A stretch of DNA of 6,408 nucleotides from an uncultured Mycoplasmatota bacterium (lineage in GTDB: Bacteria; Bacillota_I; Bacilli_A; RF39; UBA660): positions 1 to 6,408 of the forward strand of contig USDC01000043.1 in the NCBI GenBank assembly GCA_900553435.1, read 5' to 3'. Positions 1 through 5,120 of this stretch are shown here, piece after piece. Both the position numbers and the translations under genes were made by a program. Numbering within the stretch: position 1 is the first letter of the stretch; every line of letters begins with the position of its first letter. The notes beneath the pieces are model-generated. The model did no database searches and had not been told where the DNA came from. It saw nothing but the letters and a program-made list of their open reading frames with translations.

Positions 1-33
1 TAGTATTTTAAAAATTAATCTATTATAAACATC

Positions 34-80
34 TATAAATTATAAAACCTCACTTTTTTTGTGAGGTTTTACAATTTATA
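34..80 (-). terminator. Terminator of agrBD, probably bidirectional
   Basis: A perfect 10-bp stem (44-53 with 61-70, AAAACCTCAC/GTGAGGTTTT) encloses a 7-nt homopolymer loop. Pairing continues outward to about 34-80 with a single A-C mismatch. It lies 5 nt beyond the agrD stop on the minus strand and has T-runs on both sides, so it can stop transcription from either direction. Any agrC or agrA further along would probably need its own promoter or read-through. Confidence 0.75.
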
Positions 81-85
81 CATAA

Positions 86-208
86 TTATTTTATTAAAGA
101 TTTTGGCATTTCAGGTTCTTCTAACCATCCCCAAGAGCAAGCTCCTACAGTTGTATAGGCCATTATTCCACCTAATGCTGCAGCAATTTTAGCAAATACT
201 TTACTCAC
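86..208 (-). CDS. agrD: AgrD-type cyclic peptide autoinducer precursor
   Basis: This 40-residue peptide precursor is trimmed and cyclised by AgrB, and the product is exported as a thiolactone signal. The order of parts fits AgrD: an amphipathic N-terminal helix (about residues 2-20, SKVFAKIAAALGGIMAY), a short middle with Cys24, and an acidic tail EEPEMPKSL that matches the conserved AgrD C-terminal motif. By comparison with known AgrD proteins, the ring is probably CSWGW (residues 24-28) closed on Cys24, with a short tail from TTVGA. The exact ends cannot be read from sequence. The GTG start at 208-206 is chosen because AAAGGAGG sits 7 nt upstream; the longer reading frame to 289 would run into agrB. 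It lies 25 nt after the agrB stop, in the same operon. It is easily missed by gene callers because it is short and lacks ATG. Confidence 0.88.
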   Translation of the reverse strand: MSKVFAKIAAALGGIMAYTTVGACSWGWLEEPEMPKSLIK

Positions 209-233
209 AATAATTCCTCCTTTACTTAAATTA

Positions 234-845
234 TTATTGTACTTGGACTTGATTAAGATAAGATTTATAATTGTTGTATTTAGCACCAAAAATTTTATAG
301 CTAATTGGAAGTAACATAAAAGTTTCGATTACTAATGAAAACATCAATGAATATCTAAGAATTTCTATGTTAACAAAAATAATCAACATGATATAAACTA
401 CAGCTGTTAAGGAACATAAAATTTTGAATTTCTTTCTTCTTTTAGGACTTACAATTGGTCTTTTTTCTGTATCTGCAGGTGCATATTTAATTATTAGTAA
501 TAAACATATTACTGAAATTGTTAAAACTAAATATAAAGGAACATCAATAATTCTCATTAACATTGGAATTCCTAAAAAAATAATTATTGATGAGCACCAA
601 CATTGCCATGATTTCATAGCGTGTACACCAAATCCAGACATCCTTAAAAGATTATAAAAAAATAGTAACATTAATATTTCTTTAATTATTCCTAAAACAA
701 AAGCTAGAGATAAAATAACAATAGTTTTAGTTATAAATAAATAAAATGATTCTATTCCATATTTAATTTCAGCTGTTTTTACTTCATTAAAATTGTAATT
801 GTTATTAATGTTTTTCATAATCTTATCAACAATTATCTTTCTCAA
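234..845 (-). CDS. agrB: AgrB accessory gene regulator, membrane cysteine peptidase
   Basis: AgrB is an integral membrane cysteine endopeptidase that cuts the AgrD tail and forms the thiolactone ring. The protein has 203 residues, the usual AgrB length. It shows the family signature RMSGFGVHA (residues 68-76) with His75, and Cys82 seven residues on, the same spacing as the His77/Cys84 catalytic pair of Staphylococcus aureus AgrB. A second cysteine, Cys84, is also present. The second family motif, KYAPADTEKRPI, is at 120-131. Hydrophobic stretches near 39-66, 86-119 and 141-190 give several membrane segments. The start is TTG (845-843), supported by AAAGGAG 9 nt upstream; the next in-frame ATG (codon 10) has no ribosome site. 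It is first gene of agrBD. No histidine kinase or response regulator partner is in view. Confidence 0.93.
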   Translation of the reverse strand: MRKIIVDKIMKNINNNYNFNEVKTAEIKYGIESFYLFITKTIVILSLAFVLGIIKEILMLLFFYNLLRMSGFGVHAMKSWQCWCSSIIIFLGIPMLMRIIDVPLYLVLTISVICLLLIIKYAPADTEKRPIVSPKRRKKFKILCSLTAVVYIMLIIFVNIEILRYSLMFSLVIETFMLLPISYKIFGAKYNNYKSYLNQVQVQ

Positions 846-872
846 CTATTTCTACTCCTTTCCAACAATCAT

Positions 873-901
873 ATAATAATATATTTGTAGAAATATGTCG
901 A
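873..901 (-). promoter_or_regulatory. Predicted agrBD promoter
   Basis: Read on the minus strand, TCGACA (901-896, 5 of 6 to TTGACA) and TATTAT (878-873, 5 of 6 to TATAAT) are separated by 17 nt. Transcription would start near 866, giving a leader of about 20 nt with AAAGGAG in it. No better pair is visible upstream of agrB. Confidence 0.6.
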
Positions 902-918
902 AAATTCTGGTTGGTATG
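890..918 (+). repeat. Copy 1 of an ATGTCG direct repeat (agrBD promoter)
   Basis: This block shares GAAAnATGTCGnAA, then TTnTGG and TATG, with a block at 1031-1055 in the same orientation; copy 1 has an extra TTGG before TATG. It overlaps the -35 region of agrBD. See the matching entry in the csp leader. Confidence 0.45.
896..902 (+). promoter_or_regulatory. Spo0A-box-like heptamer on the agrBD -35
   Basis: TGTCGAA is an exact match to the Spo0A (0A) box TGNCGAA known from spore formers. It lies directly on the predicted -35 of agrBD, a place where Spo0A is known to act at other promoters. A 7-mer can occur by chance and part of it is explained by the -35 itself, so this is only suggestive. 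Confidence 0.3.
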
Positions 919-930
919 CTTTTTAGTGGT

Positions 931-951
931 TTAACTTTTTATAAAAGTTAA
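931..951. repeat. Inverted repeat TTAACTTTT/AAAAGTTAA upstream of agrBD
   Basis: A perfect 9-bp inverted repeat (931-939 and 943-951) with a 3-nt centre lies about 30-55 bp upstream of the agrBD -35. A further AAAGTTAAG stands at 989-997. These resemble the AGTTAA core of half-sites bound by AgrA-type LytTR regulators. The hairpin is also followed by TTTTT on the plus strand, so a weak terminator is an alternative, but no plus-strand gene in this window would need one. Confidence 0.4.
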
Positions 952-994
952 TTTTTACTTAAAAAAAATCATCAAAGACAATAAATTTAAAGTT

Positions 995-1022
995 AAGACA
1001 AAAGAAAATATTTTACTATAAT
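995..1022 (+). promoter_or_regulatory. Predicted csp promoter
   Basis: TATAAT (1017-1022) is a perfect -10. The -35 is weak (AAGACA, 995-1000, 4 of 6) with 16-nt spacing. Transcription would begin near 1029, leaving a leader of about 87 nt before csp. Long leaders are common in cold-shock genes, where they help temperature-dependent translation. Confidence 0.6.
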
Positions 1023-1030
1023 AAAAGTGC

Positions 1031-1055
1031 GAAAAATGTCGGAATTTTTGGTATG
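1031..1055 (+). repeat. Copy 2 of the ATGTCG direct repeat (csp leader)
   Basis: This is the second copy of the block seen at 890-918, same orientation, with TGTCGGA in place of TGTCGAA. It begins at about the second transcribed base of the csp leader, so here it could act in DNA (operator) or RNA. Confidence 0.45.
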
Positions 1056-1115
1056 AAATGTTTTGAAAAATTTACTAAATAAGCTTATCATTAATTTATG
1101 AAAGGAGTGAACTTT

Positions 1116-1337
1116 ATGACAAAAGGTAGAGTTAAATGGTTTAATAATGATAAAGGATATGGCTTTATTGAACATGATGGTTACATTGAAGAAGATATTT
1201 TTGTGCATTATTCAGCTATAAATTGTGATGGATACAAAACTCTTAAAGAAGGAGACCTTGTAGAATTTACTTTAATTGACACTGCTAAAGGAAAACAAGC
1301 AATAGATGTTAAAGAAATAAAATTAACTACTGTCTAA
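1116..1337 (+). CDS. csp: Cold-shock domain protein (CspA family)
   Basis: A single-domain RNA/ssDNA-binding OB-fold protein of 73 residues, close to the usual 65-70. It acts in the cytoplasm as an RNA chaperone that keeps mRNA unfolded, especially in the cold. The opening GRVKWFNNDKGYGFI carries the RNP1 motif KGYGFI (residues 13-18), and RNP2 is DIFVH (27-31). The family tail KEGDLVEF and KGKQAIDV is also present. The loop between RNP1 and RNP2 (EHDGYIEE) is a little longer than normal. The start at 1116 is chosen because AAAGGAG (1101-1107) lies 8 nt upstream and the protein then begins MTKGRVKWF, as in other Csp proteins; the in-frame ATG at 1098 lies before the ribosome site. It has its own promoter and terminator and so is probably monocistronic. 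Confidence 0.95.
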   Translation: MTKGRVKWFNNDKGYGFIEHDGYIEEDIFVHYSAINCDGYKTLKEGDLVEFTLIDTAKGKQAIDVKEIKLTTV

Positions 1338-1348
1338 GTAGTTTTTTT
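1325..1348 (+). terminator. Terminator of csp, overlapping its stop codon
   Basis: The stem AACTAC (1325-1330) / GTAGTT (1338-1343) has a 7-nt loop, and the T-run reaches 1348. The TAA stop (1335-1337) is in the loop, so the hairpin is built partly from coding bases. The stem is short, so some read-through into hpf is likely. Confidence 0.6.
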
Positions 1349-1358
1349 CATATAATTA

Positions 1359-1367
1359 TGTTAGAAT
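1359..1367 (+). promoter_or_regulatory. Extended -10 promoter of hpf
   Basis: TGTTAGAAT fits the extended -10 form TGnTATAAT with one mismatch. No clear -35 is visible, which extended -10 promoters can do without. It starts 10 nt after the csp terminator T-run and would give a leader of about 14 nt. The same 17-nt element precedes secA (15 of 17 identical). TATAAT at 1351-1356 is an alternative -10. Confidence 0.5.
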
Positions 1368-1387
1368 ATTAATAGGAAGGTGATGAA

Positions 1388-1915
1388 ATGAAATTAAATG
1401 TACGTGGAGAAAAAATAGAAGTTACAAAATCTATGGAAGATTATTTGGAAGAAAAACTAAAGAAAATAGAAAAATATTATGAAAATCCAGATAATGTAGA
1501 AGTAAAAGCTGTTCTTAAGGTAACAGGAATAAACAGTAAAATAGAGGTAACTTTAAAAACATCATCATTTACTTTAAGAGCGGAAGAAACAAATCCGGAT
1601 ATGTATGCTGCGATTGATTTAGTTGTTGATAAACTAGAAATGCAAATTAGAAAAAATAAAAGCAAAATTAAAAGCAAAATGAACAGAGAGAAAATTGTAG
1701 AATTTAGTTATTTTGATTTTGAAGAAGAGGAAGAACCTAGTGATATTGTTAAACGAAAAGTTATAGAATTAAAGCCAATGGATGAAGAGGAAGCAATATT
1801 ACAAATGGAACTATTAGGACACAATTTCTTTGTTTTTAAAAATGTAGAAACAGATACTATTTGTGTAATTTATAAAAGAAAAGATAATAATTACGGATTA
1901 ATTGATACTAAATAG
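1388..1915 (+). CDS. hpf: Long-form ribosome hibernation promoting factor
   Basis: HPF binds the 30S decoding region in stationary phase or stress. The long form also pairs two 70S ribosomes into inactive 100S dimers through its C-terminal domain. The 175-residue protein has the full two-domain plan. The N-terminal HPF/RaiA domain is at about 1-98 (MKLNVRGEKIEVTKSMEDYL to the basic KNKSKIKSK), followed by an acidic linker (109-118) and the dimerisation domain at about 119-175. The latter shows the highly conserved KPMDEEEAILQMELLGHNFF (129-148) and YKRKDNNYGLI. The ATG is preceded by AGGAAGGTGAT, a good ribosome site. It lies directly upstream of secA, an order known from many Bacillota. It has its own extended -10 promoter and a terminator that includes its stop codon. 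Confidence 0.96.
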   Translation: MKLNVRGEKIEVTKSMEDYLEEKLKKIEKYYENPDNVEVKAVLKVTGINSKIEVTLKTSSFTLRAEETNPDMYAAIDLVVDKLEMQIRKNKSKIKSKMNREKIVEFSYFDFEEEEEPSDIVKRKVIELKPMDEEEAILQMELLGHNFFVFKNVETDTICVIYKRKDNNYGLIDTK

Positions 1916-1926
1916 TATCTTTTTTT
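1904..1926 (+). terminator. Terminator of hpf, overlapping its stop codon
   Basis: The stem GATACT (1904-1909) / AGTATC (1914-1919) has loop AAAT and is followed by seven T (1920-1926). The TAG stop (1913-1915) sits at the loop and right arm. This is the same design as the csp terminator. Confidence 0.65.
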
Positions 1927-1935
1927 GTATAAAAA

Positions 1936-1944
1936 TGTTAGAAT
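1936..1944 (+). promoter_or_regulatory. Extended -10 promoter of secA
   Basis: TGTTAGAAT is identical to the hpf element, again without a clear -35. It starts 10 nt after the hpf T-run and ends 21 nt before the secA ATG. It should give secA a short leader of about 14 nt. Confidence 0.5.
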
Positions 1945-1965
1945 TAACTATGGACGGTGAAAAAA

Positions 1966-4455
1966 ATGGGAATACTAAATAAATTATTTGATCACGAAAC
2001 AAAAGAATTAAAAAAATTTGAAAAAATAGCATTTGAAATAGAAGATTTAGATGAAGAAATGTCTAAATTAACAGATGTAGAATTAAAAGCAAAAACAGAA
2101 GAGTTTAAAAACAGATTAAATAATGGAGAAACACTAGAAGATATCTTAGTTGAAGCTTTTGCAACAGTAAGAGAAGCTGCATATCGTGTATTAAGTCAAA
2201 AACCTTTTCATGTACAAATAATTGGTGGACTTGCAATACATTACGGAAATATTGCCGAAATGAAAACTGGTGAAGGAAAAACATTAACATCAACTATGCC
2301 AGCTTATCTTAATGCCTTAGAAGGAAAAGGTGTTCATATAATCACAGCAAATGAATACTTATCTACCCGTGATGCAGAGTGGATGGGAGCAGTTCATGAG
2401 TTTTTAGGTTTAACTGTTGGATCTAATAAAAAAGAATTAACTAGAGAAGAAAAGAAAGCTGCTTATGCATGTGACATAACTTATTCAACAAATAATGAAA
2501 TTGGTTTTGATTATTTAAGAGATAACATGGTTGTAAGTAAAAGTGATAGATGCCAAAGAGGTCTTAACTTTGCAATTATAGACGAAGTTGACTCAATTTT
2601 AATTGATGAAGCTAGAACTCCGCTTATTATTTCTGGCGGCGTAAATAAAAGCGCAGACCAATATAAAAGAGCTGATTCACTAGTGAAGTCTTTAGATATT
2701 GATGATTATGCAATAGATGAAAAACTAAAAAAAGTAACTTTAAATGAAAGTGGAATTAAGAAAATAGAAAAATCCTTAAATGTTAAAAACTTATATGATA
2801 TTGAAAATAGTGCAATGGTACATAATATTGATAAAGCTTTAACTGCAAATTATGCGTTTAAAAAAGATATAGACTATGTAGTAGATAATGACAAAATTTT
2901 AATAGTTGATACATTTACTGGTCGTTTAATGCCAGGAAGACAATTTAGTGAAGGATTACATCAAGCCTTAGAAGCAAAAGAAGGTGTAAGTATTAATCAA
3001 GAAACTAAAACTTTGGCAACTATAACATTCCAAAATTTATTTAGAATGTATAATAAATTATCAGGTATGACAGGTACTGCAAAAACAGAAGAAGAAGAAT
3101 TTACAAATATTTATAATATGTTTGTACTTGAAATTCCTACAAACAAACCTCTTATAAGAGAAGATTTTCCAGATTTAATTTATCCAAGTTTAAAAGGAAA
3201 ATACAAAGCAATTGCTAATTCGATAGAACAAATACATAGTACTGGTCAACCTATATTAGTAGGTACAGCTTCAATTGAAAGTAGTGAAATAATAAGTAGT
3301 TATTTAAAAAAGAAAAGAATCAAACACGAACTTTTAAATGCAAAGAATCATGAAAGAGAAGCGTTAATAATTGCTAAAGCTGGTGAAAAAGGAGCAGTTA
3401 CAATTGCTACAAATATGGCTGGTCGTGGAACTGATATAAAACTTGGAGAAGGTGTTGTAGAACTAGGTGGACTATTTGTTTTAGGAACAGAAAGACATGA
3501 TTCAAGACGTATTGATAACCAGTTAAGAGGACGTGCTGGACGTCAAGGAGATCCAGGAACAACAAGATTTTATATATCAATGGAAGATGATTTAATGATT
3601 AAGTTTGGTTCTGAAAAAATGAAAAGAGTTATGACATCACTAGGTATAGGGGAAGATCAAGCAATTTCAAATAAAATGATAAGCAAACAAATTGAATCTG
3701 CTCAAAAAAGAGTGGAAGGATATAACTATGATATGAGAAAGAATCTACTTGATTATGATAATGTTGTAAGTAAACAAAGAGAAATAATTTATGATAAAAG
3801 AAATGCAGTTCTTGATCAAGAAAGTATAAGTGATAAAGTATTAACTACTTTTAAAGAATATGTTTCACATGAAGTTGAAAGTCATTTACCACCAGAAAAC
3901 GAACTTACAAATAATGATTTAGATAACATTTGTGAACATTTTAATTCAAATATTTTAAAAATTAAAAAAATAAGTGTTAATGGACTTAAGGATAAAACAA
4001 CAGAAGAAGTTATAGATACAATTTACAATATAGTCATGGAAGACTATAACAATAAATTAAAAGAAGTTCCAGAAGAAATAAAAGATGCATTTGAAAAAAA
4101 TATTGCTTTAAGTATAATAGATAAAAATTGGAGAACACAACTTGATGCTATGGAAGCGCTTCAAGAGGGAGTGCGTTTAAGAGGAATGGCATCAACTAAC
4201 CCGCTTCAAGCATATGCATTAGAAGGTTTTGAAATGTTTGATAATATGTTAGCTAACATAAATGCTGAAATATCATTATATTTATTAAATGCTGAAATAA
4301 GAAGAAATATTGTTTCAAAAGAAGAAAAAAATATTAGAACCAATGATGGAAAAGAAAAAGCTAAAAACACTCCAAAAAGAGTTAAAAAAATAGGTAGAAA
4401 TGAACTTTGTCCATGTGGTTCGGGAAAGAAATATAAACAATGTTGTGGAAAGTAG
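1966..4455 (+). CDS. secA: SecA, preprotein translocase ATPase
   Basis: SecA is the ATP motor that pushes unfolded secretory proteins through SecYEG at the membrane. The 829-residue protein is full length. Walker A is TGEGKT (101-106) and the DEAD-type box is DEVDSILIDEARTPL (206-220). SGMTGTAKTEEEEF is at 366-379, TNMAGRGTDIKLG at 482-494 and QLRGRAGRQGDPG at 519-531. The helical scaffold with two-helix finger is near 715-775. The C-terminal tail is a complete SEC-C zinc site (Cys815, Cys817, Cys826, Cys827). Start at 1966 gives MGILNKLFDHETKEL, the usual SecA opening, with GGACGGTGA upstream; the in-frame GTG at 1957 lies inside that ribosome site. The fingertip reads LRGMASTNP, where E. 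coli has LRGYAQKDP: the key tyrosine is Met741. prfB, which follows secA in many Bacillota, is absent. Confidence 0.98.
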   Translation: MGILNKLFDHETKELKKFEKIAFEIEDLDEEMSKLTDVELKAKTEEFKNRLNNGETLEDILVEAFATVREAAYRVLSQKPFHVQIIGGLAIHYGNIAEMKTGEGKTLTSTMPAYLNALEGKGVHIITANEYLSTRDAEWMGAVHEFLGLTVGSNKKELTREEKKAAYACDITYSTNNEIGFDYLRDNMVVSKSDRCQRGLNFAIIDEVDSILIDEARTPLIISGGVNKSADQYKRADSLVKSLDIDDYAIDEKLKKVTLNESGIKKIEKSLNVKNLYDIENSAMVHNIDKALTANYAFKKDIDYVVDNDKILIVDTFTGRLMPGRQFSEGLHQALEAKEGVSINQETKTLATITFQNLFRMYNKLSGMTGTAKTEEEEFTNIYNMFVLEIPTNKPLIREDFPDLIYPSLKGKYKAIANSIEQIHSTGQPILVGTASIESSEIISSYLKKKRIKHELLNAKNHEREALIIAKAGEKGAVTIATNMAGRGTDIKLGEGVVELGGLFVLGTERHDSRRIDNQLRGRAGRQGDPGTTRFYISMEDDLMIKFGSEKMKRVMTSLGIGEDQAISNKMISKQIESAQKRVEGYNYDMRKNLLDYDNVVSKQREIIYDKRNAVLDQESISDKVLTTFKEYVSHEVESHLPPENELTNNDLDNICEHFNSNILKIKKISVNGLKDKTTEEVIDTIYNIVMEDYNNKLKEVPEEIKDAFEKNIALSIIDKNWRTQLDAMEALQEGVRLRGMASTNPLQAYALEGFEMFDNMLANINAEISLYLLNAEIRRNIVSKEEKNIRTNDGKEKAKNTPKRVKKIGRNELCPCGSGKKYKQCCGK

Positions 4456-4456
4456 T

Positions 4457-4483
4457 AAAAGCCCAGTAATTACGGGCTTTTTT
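4457..4483 (+). terminator. Strong terminator of secA
   Basis: The stem AAAAGCCC (4457-4464) / GGGCTTTT (4474-4481) has a 9-nt loop and a T-run to 4483. It starts one base after the secA stop. It has the most stable core in the window and marks the end of the housekeeping block. Confidence 0.88.
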
Positions 4484-4512
4484 CATGCTCCAAATACTTC
4501 GAAATACACTTT

Positions 4513-4564
4513 AGATACCTTTTTGGATACCTTCTGATGAGTATCTAAAAGGTATCTAGATACC
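4513..4564. repeat. GATACC inverted-repeat cluster with a 14-bp palindrome
   Basis: GATACC occurs at 4514, 4526 and 4559 on the plus strand and as GGTATC at 4551, with a partial GTATC at 4541. The arms 4513-4530 and 4541-4557 form a hairpin of about 17 bp with one bulge or wobble around a 10-nt loop. Overlapping the right arm is the perfect palindrome GGTATCTAGATACC (4551-4564). No T-run follows, so a terminator is unlikely. A protein-binding site, recombination site or small RNA are all possible. Confidence 0.6.
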
Positions 4565-4700
4565 CTCTTTAGTACAATATTCGCAATTTTTTAGTAAGAA
4601 CTTAAAATGCAATTTTTTCTTTATTTATGAGGCATTGCAAGCAATTTTACTTTAATAAGATATGAAATTATGTCCATTGTCAAAGTGGCTTAAAGCACAA
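4565..4700. other. Gene-free stretch with GCAATTTT repeats
   Basis: No credible coding frame is present. GCAATTTTTT occurs at 4583-4592 and 4609-4618, and GCAATTTTA at 4641-4649, the last beside its inverted partner ATTGC (4634-4638). The copies are short and A+T-rich, so chance is possible. Together with the preceding repeat cluster this fills the gap between secA and the convergent regulator gene. Confidence 0.35.
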
Positions 4701-4733
4701 ATAAAAAAAGATAATACCTTTTTTAATTATCTT
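4701..4733 (-). terminator. Terminator of the Xre regulator gene, overlapping its stop codon
   Basis: On the minus strand the stem AAGATAAT (4733-4726) / ATTATCTT (4715-4708) has a 10-nt loop and is followed by a T-run (4707-4703). The TAA stop (4725-4723) is in the loop. It also shields the regulator from secA read-through. Confidence 0.65.
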
Positions 4734-4974
4734 CCTCATCTATTGGTTTAAACAATTCTCTTATATCAATATTTAATACTTCTGCAAATTTCCATAAAGT
4801 TCCTAAACTAAATGTTTGATAATATTTTTCACTTTCAATATTCATTATGAATCCATCGCTATAATTACATAATTCTGCAAATTTGTGTTGGGTTAGTCCT
4901 TTGTTTTTTCTTTGCTTTTTAAGGTTCTTTGCTACAAGATAGTAAACATAATTTTCATCATTTTTATTTATCAA
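4723..4974 (-). CDS. Small Xre/Cro-type helix-turn-helix regulator
   Basis: An 83-residue DNA-binding protein made almost entirely of one Xre/Cro fold. A short N-terminal tail leads to the first helix (about 11-23, YLVAKNLKKQRKN), then GLTQHKFAELCNYSDGFIMNIESEKY (26-51) with the recognition helix near 39-48, and the family end LWKFAEVLNIDIRELF (60-75). The tail is acidic. There is no second domain, so no ligand sensor is visible. The start is TTG (4974-4972), about ten bases after AAAGGTG, with no other in-frame start codon near; the exact start is less certain. It is divergent from the zinc-ribbon/TM2 operon. Its predicted promoter and that of the operon overlap between two copies of an operator-like repeat, so it probably represses itself and the operon. 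The specific target and signal are unknown. Confidence 0.85.
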   Translation of the reverse strand: MINKNDENYVYYLVAKNLKKQRKNKGLTQHKFAELCNYSDGFIMNIESEKYYQTFSLGTLWKFAEVLNIDIRELFKPIDEEDN

Positions 4975-5004
4975 TATAGCATCACACCTTTCTAATAATA
5001 TTTT

Positions 5005-5044
5005 CTCACTTATTCGGTGAAATTATACTCACTCATTCGGTGAG
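5005..5044. promoter_or_regulatory. Twin operator between divergent promoters
   Basis: Two copies of TCACTnATTCGGTGA lie at 5006-5020 and 5029-5043, 23 bp apart. Copy 2 extends to CTCACTCATTCGGTGAG. Each has inverted arms (TCAC/GTGA or CTCAC/GTGAG) around an A+T-rich centre. Copy 2 covers the -35 and spacer of the rightward promoter; the leftward -10 is between the copies. The spacing of about two helical turns suits cooperative binding of an Xre dimer. Confidence 0.65.
5022..5027 (-). promoter_or_regulatory. Predicted -10 of the Xre gene promoter
   Basis: TATAAT reads perfectly on the minus strand between the two operator copies. The -35 region (around 5045-5050, ACATAT) is poor, so the promoter may be weak or need help. 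The leader would be about 40 nt. Confidence 0.45.
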
Positions 5045-5049
5045 ATATG

Positions 5050-5058
5050 TGATATAAT
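5050..5058 (+). promoter_or_regulatory. Predicted promoter of the zinc-ribbon/TM2 operon
   Basis: TGATATAAT is a perfect extended -10. The -35 region falls inside operator copy 2. Transcription would begin near 5065, giving a leader of about 55 nt that contains AAGTTA/TAACTT (5067-5072 and 5078-5083), a possible small hairpin. Confidence 0.6.
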
Positions 5059-5120
5059 AAATGTGTAAGTTAGCCTATAACTTGCTAAAACTATTTTTAT
5101 TGGAAGTGAAAGGAGGTAAA

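Noticed and set aside
424..657. 77-codon plus-strand frame with a hydrophobic start
   Set aside because: It lies wholly antisense to agrB, whose conserved motifs are clear, and has no ribosome site. The hydrophobic look is a mirror of AgrB membrane codons.
993..1208. 71-codon minus-strand frame over the csp leader and csp start
   Set aside because: It is antisense to the csp promoter, leader and coding start, has no family resemblance, and is Phe/Ile-rich as expected from the A+T-rich complement.
1957..1965. GTG start for secA three codons upstream
   Set aside because: The GTG is part of the GGTGA ribosome site for ATG 1966, and SecA proteins begin MGIL.
1477..2293. Minus-strand frames inside hpf and secA
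   Set aside because: Both are antisense to strongly conserved proteins, without ribosome sites or recognisable domains.
4513..4564. CRISPR array from repeated GATACC words
   Set aside because: Units are only 6-7 bp, in both orientations and unevenly spaced, with no spacers of regular length and no cas genes.
4662..4751. 29-codon plus-strand frame before the Xre gene end
   Set aside because: No ribosome site, it runs through the Xre terminator hairpin and overlaps the Xre gene, and it has no recognisable content.
5061..5120. 20-residue N-terminal extension of the TM2 protein
   Set aside because: Its ATG lies between the -10 and the predicted transcription start, and AAAGGAGGT points to ATG 5121.
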